Below, in pieces: positions 1 through 8,653 of a stretch of DNA of 25,372 nucleotides (within the stretch, counting starts at the first letter, position 1; every line of letters begins with the position of its first letter). This DNA comes from Hydrogenophaga sp. (lineage in GTDB: Bacteria > Pseudomonadota > Gammaproteobacteria > Burkholderiales > Burkholderiaceae). The position numbers and the translations under genes are program-made. The stretch spans positions 1 through 25,372 of the forward strand of contig JALOSH010000001.1 in the NCBI GenBank assembly GCA_025458545.1. The letters run 5' to 3'. The notes under the pieces were generated by a model. That model saw only the letters and a program-made list of their open reading frames with translations. It did no database searches and was not told the DNA's origin.

Positions 1-1136
<1,136 letters not shown>

Positions 1137-1202
1137 TCAGCTCGCCAGCGCCATGGCGGCCAGGCGCTCCAGCACCTCTGCCATCAAAGCCTCAAAGTTC
1201 AT
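1137..1202 (-). CDS. Possible 21-codon leader ORF upstream of katG
   Basis: A short ORF begins with ATG at 1202 and ends with TGA at 1139-1137. It encodes 21 residues starting MNFEALMAEVLERLAAM, an amphipathic Ala/Leu-rich peptide. GGAGA lies about seven bases before the ATG. The ORF sits between the predicted katG transcription start (about 1226) and the katG start at 1085, so it would be the first ORF on the mRNA. Its ribosome-binding site lies in the 3' arm of the hairpin at 1210-1228. It could be a real leader peptide or a chance ORF. Conservation in related genomes would decide, and I do not recognise the peptide. Confidence 0.4.
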   Translation of the reverse strand: MNFEALMAEVLERLAAMALAS

Positions 1203-1209
1203 GACAGGT

Positions 1210-1228
1210 CTCCGTTGTGTGAACGGAG
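1210..1228 (-). promoter_or_regulatory. Hairpin at the 5' end of the katG leader
   Basis: On the minus strand CTCCGTT and AACGGAG form a perfect 7-bp stem around a CACAC loop. The stem begins at or within a few bases of the predicted transcription start. Its 3' arm contains the GGAG that serves the 21-codon ORF. It may stabilise the mRNA 5' end or mask that ribosome-binding site. Confidence 0.5.
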
Positions 1229-1232
1229 TCGC

Positions 1233-1261
1233 ACTTTAGGCGCGACCCAGGGCGCGGTCGA
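1233..1261 (-). promoter_or_regulatory. Sigma70-type promoter for katG
   Basis: On the minus strand TCGACC (-35, at 1261-1256, 4 of 6 consensus bases) and TAAAGT (-10, at 1238-1233, 4 of 6) are separated by 17 bp. The predicted start is near 1226. The -35 abuts the OxyR-type site, the expected arrangement for an OxyR-activated promoter with a weak -35. Confidence 0.6.
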
Positions 1262-1298
1262 GTTGATTGTGGGTATGCAATGCATAGTCAACACCTAT
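1262..1298 (-). promoter_or_regulatory. OxyR-type binding site upstream of katG
   Basis: On the minus strand the site reads ATAG-N7-CTAT-N7-ATAC-N7-CAAC. The established OxyR motif is ATAG-N7-CTAT-N7-ATAG-N7-CTAT. The first two elements are perfect, the third has 3 of 4 bases and the fourth 2 of 4, all in exact 11-bp register. It lies directly upstream of the -35 of katG, a known OxyR target. The divergent side holds no gene. Confidence 0.75.
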
Positions 1299-1380
1299 GC
1301 GGCGGCGCAACATGATTGATGGCTGATATTGCCACCCAGGTCCATCCGGCCGGACCAGGGCCGGGGTGCGCGGTGGGCGC

Positions 1381-2343
1381 TCAGGTGAGCAAGGCCACGG
1401 CGCCCGAGAAGGTGAAGAAGGCGGCCGCCGTCGTCACCAGAATGATGCGCGCGATGCGGCCGTTGTCGGCGCCCAGGCGCTCGGCCAGCAGCGACACGTT
1501 GCTGGCGCTGGGCAGGGCCGCGACCAGCACCATCACCGTGAGGGCAAACGGGTCCAGCGGCAGGCCGAGCTGGATCGCCGCCGTGCCCACCGCCAGCACC
1601 AGCAGCGGGTGCAGCAGCAGCTTCATCAGCGCGACCGGCAGAAAATCGCTCACCGGCATGGGGTGGCTGGACTGGATCTGCGAACGCGCCAGCACCGCCC
1701 CGATGGTGAACAGCGCCACCGGCGAGGCCGCATCGGCCAGCAGCCAGACGGTTTTTTCCACCGGGCCGGGCAGGCGGAATTGGTAGAACGAGGCCACCGC
1801 CCCCAGCAGGATGGCCCAGGGCATGGGGTTGGTGGCCACGCCTTTGAGCGCTTTTTTGCCGGCGTCGATCATGGCGGCGCGGCCATGGCCTTCGCCTTCG
1901 TCGAGCCGCGAAAGCGCCACGCACAAGGAACTGATGACCACCATGTCCAGCAACATGGTCAGGATGGTCGGCCCCGCGGCGGCCGGCCCCAGCAAGGCCA
2001 CCAGCAGCGGCACGCCCATGAAGCCGGAGTTGGGGAACGCCGCCACCAGCGCGCCGAGCGACGCATCGTTCCAGCGGATGCGGCTGTTCATCGTCATGGC
2101 CACCGCAAAGGCCACCATCACCAGCGCACAGAGCAGGTAGACGCCCGCCACCGACGCGTCCAGCAGCTCGGCGATGGGCGTGGTGGAACCGAACCGGTAC
2201 AGCATGCACGGCAGGGCAAAGAACAGCACGAAGCCGTTGAGCCCAGGAATCGCTTCCAGCGGCAACAAGCGCCGCTGGGCCGCGACATAACCCGCCAGCA
2301 CCAGCGCGAAGAAGGGAAAGGTGACGAGCAGGATTTGAAGCAC
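1381..2343 (-). CDS. AEC-family transporter (auxin efflux carrier-like permease)
   Basis: A 320-residue inner-membrane permease of the AEC family, whose members export or import small organic acids; the substrate cannot be read from sequence. About ten hydrophobic segments fill the protein in the family's 5+5 arrangement. The N-terminal LLVTFPFFALVLAGYVAA, the central AAFPNSGFMGVPLLVALLG (the Asn-Ser-Gly region typical of AEC proteins) and the C-terminal VLVAALPSASNVSLLAERLG are the diagnostic parts. I chose the GTG at 2343 because it gives the usual N-terminus and length; the reading frame stays open upstream without family-like sequence. No strong ribosome-binding site is seen. It is a single gene with no evident operon partner; katG follows on the same strand after about 300 bp with its own promoter. 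Confidence 0.88.
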   Translation of the reverse strand: MLQILLVTFPFFALVLAGYVAAQRRLLPLEAIPGLNGFVLFFALPCMLYRFGSTTPIAELLDASVAGVYLLCALVMVAFAVAMTMNSRIRWNDASLGALVAAFPNSGFMGVPLLVALLGPAAAGPTILTMLLDMVVISSLCVALSRLDEGEGHGRAAMIDAGKKALKGVATNPMPWAILLGAVASFYQFRLPGPVEKTVWLLADAASPVALFTIGAVLARSQIQSSHPMPVSDFLPVALMKLLLHPLLVLAVGTAAIQLGLPLDPFALTVMVLVAALPSASNVSLLAERLGADNGRIARIILVTTAAAFFTFSGAVALLT

Positions 2344-2532
2344 GGGGCGGATTGTCTCAGTTGTGGTGTGGCCACCGCCGCCGGGCTGCACAGCAGGTGA
2401 ACAGCACCGGGTATCTGCCCAGGTGTGCCGCACGGGCAGCGCCTTGGCAAGCCGAGTCAAAAAGGTCGGCCAAAGCGCCGAGGGTCTGCTCACCAGAAAG
2501 TGGGTGGATGCAGTTGCTCGAAGCCACGCCAG

Positions 2533-2568
2533 AAAAGCAACAGCCCTCATCGGATGGTGGTTGCTTTT
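2533..2568. repeat. 9-bp inverted repeat with 18-nt spacer
   Basis: AAAAGCAAC at 2533-2541 and GTTGCTTTT at 2560-2568 are perfectly complementary. As RNA in either direction, the hairpin ends in a run of four U's, so it resembles a weak bidirectional terminator. A further GTTGCT at about 2513 can compete for the first arm. It could insulate the AEC gene from the plus-strand promoter, or be an operator. Confidence 0.45.
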
Positions 2569-2641
2569 GCCATGACGTTGAACCAGCAACATAGGCCAAA
2601 GGGGTCCAAAGGCCACAAAAAAACCTTCCCAAAAGTTCCAA

Positions 2642-2657
2642 GCTTAGGCGCCTAAGC
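2642..2657. promoter_or_regulatory. Perfect 16-bp palindrome, possible operator
   Basis: GCTTAGGCGCCTAAGC is a perfect palindrome with no spacer. Its centre is 30 bp upstream of the centre of the FNR/Anr box. A perfect 16-mer palindrome is uncommon by chance and the position suits a second dimeric regulator. I do not recognise which one. Confidence 0.45.
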
Positions 2658-2671
2658 CCTCCTGCCCGGGA

Positions 2672-2687
2672 GTTGATGCAGATCAAC
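2672..2687 (+). promoter_or_regulatory. FNR/Anr-type box upstream of the JDVT-CTERM-like gene
   Basis: GTTGATGCAGATCAAC contains TTGAT-N4-ATCAA, an exact match to the established FNR/Anr consensus. Its centre (2679.5) is about 42 bp upstream of the start site predicted from the -10 at 2710-2715, the class II activating position. This implies induction at low oxygen, or by a related CRP/FNR-family regulator such as Dnr. Confidence 0.75.
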
Positions 2688-2709
2688 CTTGGAATGGACG
2701 AACCAAACT

Positions 2710-2715
2710 GATACT
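2710..2715 (+). promoter_or_regulatory. -10 element paired with the FNR/Anr box
   Basis: GATACT matches TATAAT at 4 of 6 positions. The predicted start is near 2722. There is no recognisable -35; the FNR-type box occupies that place, as in class II activated promoters. Confidence 0.5.
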
Positions 2716-2721
2716 GAACTC

Positions 2722-2814
2722 CGGAGGGTATTCATCTGAGAGATCTATCAGACAAAAGAAGCCCTCCGCAAAAAGGTAGTTTTCTTCAACGTTGGGACCG
2801 GAGACGGTCAGGAG
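2722..2814 (+). promoter_or_regulatory. Structured 5' leader of the gene at 2821
   Basis: CGGAGGG (2722-2728) pairs with CCCTCCG (2762-2768), starting at the predicted mRNA 5' end. Inside it, TCTGA (2735-2739) pairs with TCAGA (2748-2752). A second hairpin, GACCG-GAGA-CGGTC (2796-2809), has a GNRA-type tetraloop and directly abuts the AGGAG ribosome-binding site (2810-2814). The layout suggests mRNA stabilisation or translational control. I do not recognise a riboswitch class. Confidence 0.4.
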
Positions 2815-2820
2815 ACACAC

Positions 2821-5193
2821 ATGAAATTTCAGAAAAAACACCTGTGGCCATTGACCGCCATCGGGGTCGCAACCGCTGCGGTGGCGGCCACCGTCATCAC
2901 GCTGCAACCCGAGATCGCCGTGAGCACCGGTGGCAGTGGTCACAAGCCCAAAATCCAGCGCGCTGGCGCAGACGGCACCTTGGTGATGGCGTATGGCGAT
3001 ACGTTCACAGGCGCACAGACGGTTTACGACACCAAGGCCCAGGCCGAACGCTTGGCGCGCGACATCTTCGTCCGCACCTGCAAACCAACGCCTGCGACCG
3101 ACACCACCACCTCACCGCGCATCACCTGCGATGCCGAAAGCGAATGGTCGGCACCGATCAATGTGTCCAACTCGGCCAACAAATACAGCGTGCAGACCGC
3201 GTGGCGCGGCGGCGATCCGGTGACCGGTCGACTGCCTTTTTACGGCGACATCGACAAACCCAACATCAAGACCAGCGGCCCGGTGATGGTGCTGACGTGG
3301 ACCAGCAAGTACTGCCCGGATTCGGACGTGAGCGATGGCGTTGCGCCGGTGGCAGACGGCAGCGTCGCGAACTACTTTCCCAACCCGAGCCAGCGCGCCA
3401 TCCGCTACCTGGATCGCGGCAGCCGCATCGTTCCGTTCTCATGCACCTGGATGGCCGTTGGCCGCACCAACGGCACGGTGTGGGGCCCTGCCATTCAGCT
3501 CAGCAATGGTGAGCGCGATGCCAAGCAGGATGCCAGTTCGGGCACTTACCTGGCCCCCAATGCACGCATCGCCGTTTCTTGGCAGGAAGACCCCGAAGGC
3601 CTTCAACCCGGTGACGCCGATGGCCCGGGTGACGGTGCCTCGGGCGCCAACGTGACCGGCGGCACCGACGTCTGGTACACGAGTGCCACGTTCAACAATG
3701 GCACCGGCGTGATCAACTTCGCCACGCCTGCAGCGCCGACCGCCACCACGGTGCCGAAAGTCACCCGCCTGACCGACAACTGGGACGGCGGCTATGGCCT
3801 GTCGGGTCAGATTTCGCATGTGTTCGCTGCCGACGGCAGCAACCTCGACGGCCGGACCGCAGGACAAGAGGTGGAGAAGGGCAACGCAGGCGCTTCGCGT
3901 CCCAACATCGGCGTGGTCAATGCGGTGGTGCCAACGGACCCACCCCGTACGGTACTGGCCTGGGAAGAGACCAAGGGCGGTGGAGGGCTGGCCTCGGGCA
4001 AGTTCGTGCGCTACCTGAGCTTCCCTTACAACAACCCACCTCTGCCAGCCGGCACCACGTTCAACGACAGCACCACAACACTGACGGCAAGCGCTGGCGC
4101 GTACCAGGCGGGCTGCGTGATCAGCAACCCGCAAAAGAACGCGCGCCGCGTGCGCTTCCTGACGCAAGACGAGGCGGCAGCGCCTGCCGGTGGCGTCAAC
4201 ATCGCGATCTTCTGGAAGGAAGGCAGTGGCGACAAAGGCGCACCGTCTGACATCGTGGTGCGCCGTGGCATGGGTGGCCTGCAACCGTCGGACATGCAGC
4301 CGGTGGTGGCGTCGACAACCTGCGCCACGTCCACCTACGACATTGCCAGCACGCTGCCCAATGCCCTGCCTGAGAACATCAGCAGCCGCGCACCGAACCT
4401 GAGCGCGACCGACAGTGGCCTGGGCGACGACACCGAGATCAACCGCGTGGAGAACGCGCTGGCCCACCGCGGCGTGCTGCGCGGCAACGAGCTGTGGATT
4501 GGCTACAACTACACCAACGACCTGGTGAAGATGTGGGCACAGCTCGACAACTACAACTTCTGGGTGCGCAAGTACACGTTCGACAACTTAGCCGGCACCG
4601 GCAGCTGGGGCTTGCCGTACAACATCACCAACATCACCGACACGCGCATCAACGTGCGTGAGCCGCGCTTCTTCGGCACGCCGCCGAGCCAGCCGGCCGG
4701 TTGCCCAACGGGTAACCCGACGGACCCGACGACGCTCGACGCAACGCTGTGCCAGGCCAAGAACGTGATCTTTGTGGCCTACGGCTCGCAGGAAAACGTG
4801 TCGCCTTTCGACCCGGATGGTGGAGATGACCTGGGCATCTACCTCACGGTGAGCAAGGACGGCGGCCAGACCTTCATCCCGTCGGTGCAGTACTCGGCGG
4901 CGCGCGGCAGCCTGTTCGATGACGAAGACTTTGCCTTCGAAGCACAGCTGGTGGCGCGCCCGGATGGCGGGCGCGTCTATGGCGCTTTCAACACCGAAGT
5001 GACGACCACCGGCTTGTCCGCCGCGGCCTACCGCAGCGCATTGGTGACCGAAGCGCCGGATGCCGCACCGACCGGCGGCGGTGGCGGCGGCTGTTCGGCC
5101 GCCACGGGCGAACGCCCGGTCGATCCGGTGCTGCCGCTGCTGGCCGCCATTGGCCTGCTGGGGCTGGGCGTACGCCGCGCACGCAAAGTCTGA
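2821..5193 (+). CDS. Exported protein with JDVT-CTERM-like C-terminal sorting tail
   Basis: A 790-residue protein with an N-terminal signal peptide (KK, then a hydrophobic stretch to about residue 30). The body is rich in Thr, Asn, Gly and Asp and resembles a sialidase-like beta-propeller. An Asp-box (SKDGGQTF, residues 678-685) and several Trp-containing strand repeats support this, but no enzymatic residues are evident. The tail from residue 752 is six glycines, Cys758, a short linker, DPVLPLL, a hydrophobic helix, and RRARK at the very end. This fits the JDVT-CTERM signal, one of the Cys-containing sorting signals handled by CPBP-family proteases. The ATG has AGGAG six bases upstream. The gene is followed 113 bp later by a lipoprotein gene, and a CPBP protease gene lies downstream. 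The biochemical role is unknown; surface display is inferred. Confidence 0.85.
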   Translation: MKFQKKHLWPLTAIGVATAAVAATVITLQPEIAVSTGGSGHKPKIQRAGADGTLVMAYGDTFTGAQTVYDTKAQAERLARDIFVRTCKPTPATDTTTSPRITCDAESEWSAPINVSNSANKYSVQTAWRGGDPVTGRLPFYGDIDKPNIKTSGPVMVLTWTSKYCPDSDVSDGVAPVADGSVANYFPNPSQRAIRYLDRGSRIVPFSCTWMAVGRTNGTVWGPAIQLSNGERDAKQDASSGTYLAPNARIAVSWQEDPEGLQPGDADGPGDGASGANVTGGTDVWYTSATFNNGTGVINFATPAAPTATTVPKVTRLTDNWDGGYGLSGQISHVFAADGSNLDGRTAGQEVEKGNAGASRPNIGVVNAVVPTDPPRTVLAWEETKGGGGLASGKFVRYLSFPYNNPPLPAGTTFNDSTTTLTASAGAYQAGCVISNPQKNARRVRFLTQDEAAAPAGGVNIAIFWKEGSGDKGAPSDIVVRRGMGGLQPSDMQPVVASTTCATSTYDIASTLPNALPENISSRAPNLSATDSGLGDDTEINRVENALAHRGVLRGNELWIGYNYTNDLVKMWAQLDNYNFWVRKYTFDNLAGTGSWGLPYNITNITDTRINVREPRFFGTPPSQPAGCPTGNPTDPTTLDATLCQAKNVIFVAYGSQENVSPFDPDGGDDLGIYLTVSKDGGQTFIPSVQYSAARGSLFDDEDFAFEAQLVARPDGGRVYGAFNTEVTTTGLSAAAYRSALVTEAPDAAPTGGGGGGCSAATGERPVDPVLPLLAAIGLLGLGVRRARKV

Positions 5194-5201
5194 ACGCACC
5201 A

Positions 5202-5229
5202 CGCGCCTGGCTCCTTGAGGTCAGGCGCG
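5202..5229 (+). other. Intercistronic hairpin
   Basis: CGCGCCTG (5202-5209) and CAGGCGCG (5222-5229) form an 8-bp stem with a 12-nt loop just after the stop codon of the preceding gene. There is no U-run, so it is more likely a 3'-end stabiliser or a partial attenuator than a full terminator. The next gene is on the same strand. Confidence 0.5.
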
Positions 5230-5306
5230 CCGGATCGAATCCCACCCGTCCGTCTGTGCCGAGCGGCTCGCTCGACACGGACGTGTCCTTCATCTCAGGA
5301 GTTCAC

Positions 5307-8300
5307 ATGCAACAACAGAACAGACACCACACATTCGGTGCGTCATGGCGCTCGGCAGCATGGGCGGTCACATCCGCCATCGCCGTGATCGCCAGCGGCT
5401 GCGGCGATTCCGGCTCGCTGGCCCCCGTCCCCTCCAGCCTCATCGAAGCCAATATCGACACGCTGGCCACGCAGGTGGGCGGCGGCACGCAGGCGGTGGA
5501 GCTGTACACCGACGGTGCCGGCGCCAACTGGACGCTCTACACCATGGCCAACCGTTTCGCGGTGACGCCGGTGGGCACCACCCAGCCCGCAGCGGGTTCG
5601 GTGCCCGAAATCACGGTGCCAGGCTACATCCAGAACATCACGGTGGTGAAAGCCTACGGTGGCAAGGACTACGCCCTGCTGTCCATGGGCGGCCAGGGCA
5701 TTGGCGTGGTGGACATCAGCAACCCGGCAGCGCCCGCGCTGGTGCGCACGATGACGGTGAACTACGACACGCCGGAGTACACCTATTCCGACGGCGGCGG
5801 CACGATCTTCACCGAAGCGGCGGCCACGGGCAAAACGGGTGGCCCGGTGAACGAAGTGCTGGTGGACGACCGAGGCACCCCCGAGACGACGGACGACGAG
5901 CTGTTCATCGCCAACACGGCGTTTGGCATCCAGAAGACCAAGCTGGCGAACCTGATGGGTGCGTCAGCGGATGGCGTGCTGCCCATCGAGAGTGGTGTGT
6001 GGACGTTGAAATACGCGGGCGAAAACCCCTGGGGCGGACCGTTGAGCCTGAAGCTTCACGGCACCGGCTCGAACGCCAGGCTGTACGCGGCGCTGGGCTT
6101 TCTGGGCATGGGCGTCTACAACCCGACCGACCTCGCCGCGCCGCGCATCGGCGCCTACAACCTGTACGCCGACTGCACGTACCGCGGCAGCGGCAACAAG
6201 CAGGAAGACTGGTTCGGTTATCCAGAACGGAAGATTCCCTGCCCTGGAAGCAGCCTGGACACGGCGACGAACATCGCTCCGGCCCACACCGATGGCACCC
6301 CGGCCTACGAGGAGGGCATGCCGACGTTTGTGCAGGCGGCCTTCGAACTCAAAGCCAAGAGAGAACACACCTGGTACCCCTGGGCCGAGTTCGACCGCTA
6401 CGGCAAGTATTACTACAACGCCCGTGGCATGGACTTGGTGGACCTGCCCGCCGCAGGCGGTCAGCCAGCCCGCACGGTGGCCTACATTGCCTACTCGCTG
6501 GGCGGCTTGATCGCCGTTGATGTGACCGATCCAGCGGCGCCGGTGTACGAGGGCTATGTGCCCGCCGCCCCAGCCCATGGACCGGACGAGCCGCCGATCA
6601 ACGTCGAGAAGAAGGGCATCCTGTCGCACTTTGGCTCGGGCATGCTGAAAGAAGCGGGTGTGATGGATGTGCGCGTGGCGCCCGACACCACGGGTGGCGG
6701 TTACAAGGCCTACTACACCGACCACTTTGCAGGCCTGGTGGTGGTGGGCGGCGCCCAAGACCCGAGAACCCAATGGAAGAACGCCGGTTGCGGCGGCGCA
6801 GGTTGCGACAACAACAGGATCGACGGCGTCACCGAGCCCCGCGTTTACTGGCCCGACTACGAGTTCGTCACTTCCTACGACATGCACCCGGTGGTGGTGG
6901 GCGACGAGTCGCTGCCCGCATTCCTCGTCCCTGGCGAGACCAGCGGCCAGTACGCTGCGCCGATGCTGCTCTCCACCGGTGAGATCAACGGGCACGGCGG
7001 CTCGCTGTTCCTGATGCCCACCATGGACACCGCAGCAGCGGGGCCGGTGGATGCCGTGCAGTCTTCCGGTGCCGGGGGTGTCAGCTTTGTCGACTTCATC
7101 GTGCTGGAGCAGACTTCGACCACGCCCGTGGCCAACCGCTTTGGCGTGCCGGTGAACCTGGTGAGCACCCGCGAGATCGGTGCCGCCGAAGACGGCTCGG
7201 CCACACAGGCGATCGCCATCGGTCACGGTGAAGGCGTGACGGTGTCGGGCAACCACCTGTACTTCGCGGACGGCCCGCACGGCATGAGCGTCTGGCGCAT
7301 CGCGGACGGTCTGACCCCAATCGACGACCTGCACCTGGTGGCGAACACGCTGCAGAGCGAGTACCCCAGCCCGGGCAGCACGGTCTTGCCGACGCCGCAC
7401 GGCTTCAAGGTGGGCTTCGGCAGCGACCCCCGCCAGGCCTACGTGATGAGCCAGAGCCTGGGCATGCGGCGGGTGGACCTGTCGAAGGTGCTGGATGGCA
7501 GCGCGGCCGTGGGCGCACCGGTCCTGCTGAACGCGTTCGGCGGCATCTACGAGCACGGAACGGACGCAGGCAAAACCGGTCCCGTCGAGGTGACCGGCCA
7601 GGACCATGCCTATGGCGTGGCGTTTCACGGCAAGTACGCCATCGTGGCCGACGGCGACAACGGCCTGACGGTGTACGACACGACGGCAGACCCCGCAACG
7701 CTGGTGAACCATGTGGTGGGGAACATCGGAGACTCGGACAACGCAGGGTCCAAAGGCAAGCCGCCGCTGGGTCGCGCCGCTTCGGTGAAGCTGTGGACCA
7801 ACGCCGCCACCGGCCGGATCTATGCCGTGGTGGCGGCCGGTGCCTACGGTGTCTCGGTGGTCGACATGACCGCCTTCTTGGTGGACGGGCTGCCGTTCAA
7901 CCTGGACCGCGACCTGCTGAAGACCTTTGAGCCCGTCAAGTCCGACGCCGACAACGCCTTTGGGTCGGCCGACGGCAAGAGCGTGGATGTGCATGTGCTC
8001 GGCGACATGGCCTACTTCAGCTACGACAGCTTCGGTCTGGTGGCCTACCGCATGGCAGACCTGATCCGCCCTGCCAGAGAAGAGCGTCCGGCGATCAACC
8101 CGACCCCGGAGGTATGCGCCACGATCGACGACGTGACCAAGCTGAGCGCCAAGCAAGGTGGCGTGGGCGAATGCCGGCCGACCGCGGCGGGCTACCTCAA
8201 GCTGCAGAAGTATGTCGATGCCGCGGGTCTGACACCCTATGCCGACGAAGGCGGTGGCGCGCTGTACATGACGCCGCAGTTCTTCCCGGCCGACACGCCG

Positions 8301-8522
8301 TACATCAACGCTGCGGGCCAGCGCGCCATCAGCGCCACACCCCGACTGCTGTTCTATGTGGCCTATGGCGAATCCGGTGTGGTCAAGCTCGACTGGAGCG
8401 ACGTCGCCAAGCCGTCGGTCATCGCCATCAAGGGCGTGATCGGTGGCGCTGCGGCCACCGCCATCCACAACGGCCGGGTCTACGTGGCGGCCGGTTCGGG
8501 CGGCCTGAGCGTGCTGAAGTAA
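5307..8522 (+). CDS. LVIVD-repeat beta-propeller lipoprotein
   Basis: A 1071-residue exported protein. The N-terminus carries a signal peptide ending in a lipobox (IASGC, Cys32) followed by Gly-Asp, consistent with signal peptidase II processing and outer-membrane localisation. Repeats of the LVIVD type occur along the chain, for example GGQGIGVVDISNPAAPALV, GGLIAVDVTDPAAPVYEG and ESGVVKLDWSDVAKPSVIA, and the C-terminus ends with GSGGLSVLK. The family is believed to form surface beta-propellers, but its reaction is not known. AGGAG at 5297-5301 supports the ATG at 5307; an in-frame ATG upstream at 5256 lacks this. The gene is 113 bp downstream of the JDVT-CTERM-like gene and is followed by a terminator, so the two probably form an FNR/Anr-driven transcription unit. 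Confidence 0.85.
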   Translation: MQQQNRHHTFGASWRSAAWAVTSAIAVIASGCGDSGSLAPVPSSLIEANIDTLATQVGGGTQAVELYTDGAGANWTLYTMANRFAVTPVGTTQPAAGSVPEITVPGYIQNITVVKAYGGKDYALLSMGGQGIGVVDISNPAAPALVRTMTVNYDTPEYTYSDGGGTIFTEAAATGKTGGPVNEVLVDDRGTPETTDDELFIANTAFGIQKTKLANLMGASADGVLPIESGVWTLKYAGENPWGGPLSLKLHGTGSNARLYAALGFLGMGVYNPTDLAAPRIGAYNLYADCTYRGSGNKQEDWFGYPERKIPCPGSSLDTATNIAPAHTDGTPAYEEGMPTFVQAAFELKAKREHTWYPWAEFDRYGKYYYNARGMDLVDLPAAGGQPARTVAYIAYSLGGLIAVDVTDPAAPVYEGYVPAAPAHGPDEPPINVEKKGILSHFGSGMLKEAGVMDVRVAPDTTGGGYKAYYTDHFAGLVVVGGAQDPRTQWKNAGCGGAGCDNNRIDGVTEPRVYWPDYEFVTSYDMHPVVVGDESLPAFLVPGETSGQYAAPMLLSTGEINGHGGSLFLMPTMDTAAAGPVDAVQSSGAGGVSFVDFIVLEQTSTTPVANRFGVPVNLVSTREIGAAEDGSATQAIAIGHGEGVTVSGNHLYFADGPHGMSVWRIADGLTPIDDLHLVANTLQSEYPSPGSTVLPTPHGFKVGFGSDPRQAYVMSQSLGMRRVDLSKVLDGSAAVGAPVLLNAFGGIYEHGTDAGKTGPVEVTGQDHAYGVAFHGKYAIVADGDNGLTVYDTTADPATLVNHVVGNIGDSDNAGSKGKPPLGRAASVKLWTNAATGRIYAVVAAGAYGVSVVDMTAFLVDGLPFNLDRDLLKTFEPVKSDADNAFGSADGKSVDVHVLGDMAYFSYDSFGLVAYRMADLIRPAREERPAINPTPEVCATIDDVTKLSAKQGGVGECRPTAAGYLKLQKYVDAAGLTPYADEGGGALYMTPQFFPADTPYINAAGQRAISATPRLLFYVAYGESGVVKLDWSDVAKPSVIAIKGVIGGAAATAIHNGRVYVAAGSGGLSVLK

Positions 8523-8570
8523 GTGCTCTCCCCGGGTCTGCCTGCGCAGGCCCGAGACGGGCACCCCCAA

Positions 8571-8601
8571 AGCGCCGCCTGGCAACCGGCGGCGCTTTTT
8601 T
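8571..8601 (+). terminator. Rho-independent terminator after the LVIVD lipoprotein gene
   Basis: AGCGCCGCC and GGCGGCGCT form a perfect 9-bp stem with an 8-nt loop, followed by six T's (8596-8601). It lies 48 bp after the stop codon and probably ends the two-gene transcript begun near 2722. Confidence 0.93.
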
Positions 8602-8653
8602 CATGCCCCCCGCTGCCCGTTATCCCGCCCGCCTGCATGGGAAGATAGACGCC

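Larger units (their letters stand above)
2344..2820. other. 477-bp intergenic region rich in regulatory structure
   Basis: No convincing gene is present; short ORFs on both strands look non-coding. The segment is visibly more AT-rich than its neighbours. It holds a long inverted repeat (2533-2568), a perfect 16-bp palindrome (2642-2657), an FNR/Anr box (2672-2687) with a matching -10, and a structured leader before the gene at 2821. Each is listed separately. Confidence 0.75.

Noticed and set aside
1366..2400. Plus-strand open frame opposite the AEC transporter
   Set aside because: Translation is Arg/His/Gln-rich with no domain. The minus strand encodes a complete membrane permease.
3439..4467. 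Minus-strand open frame inside the sorting-tail gene
   Set aside because: It is antisense shadow sequence with no start signal or domain.
5964..8585. Very long minus-strand open frame (873 codons) opposite the LVIVD lipoprotein gene
   Set aside because: It is an antisense frame kept open by GC-rich codon use. Its translation is His/Arg/Val-rich with no recognisable domain, while the plus strand has a lipobox and repeats.
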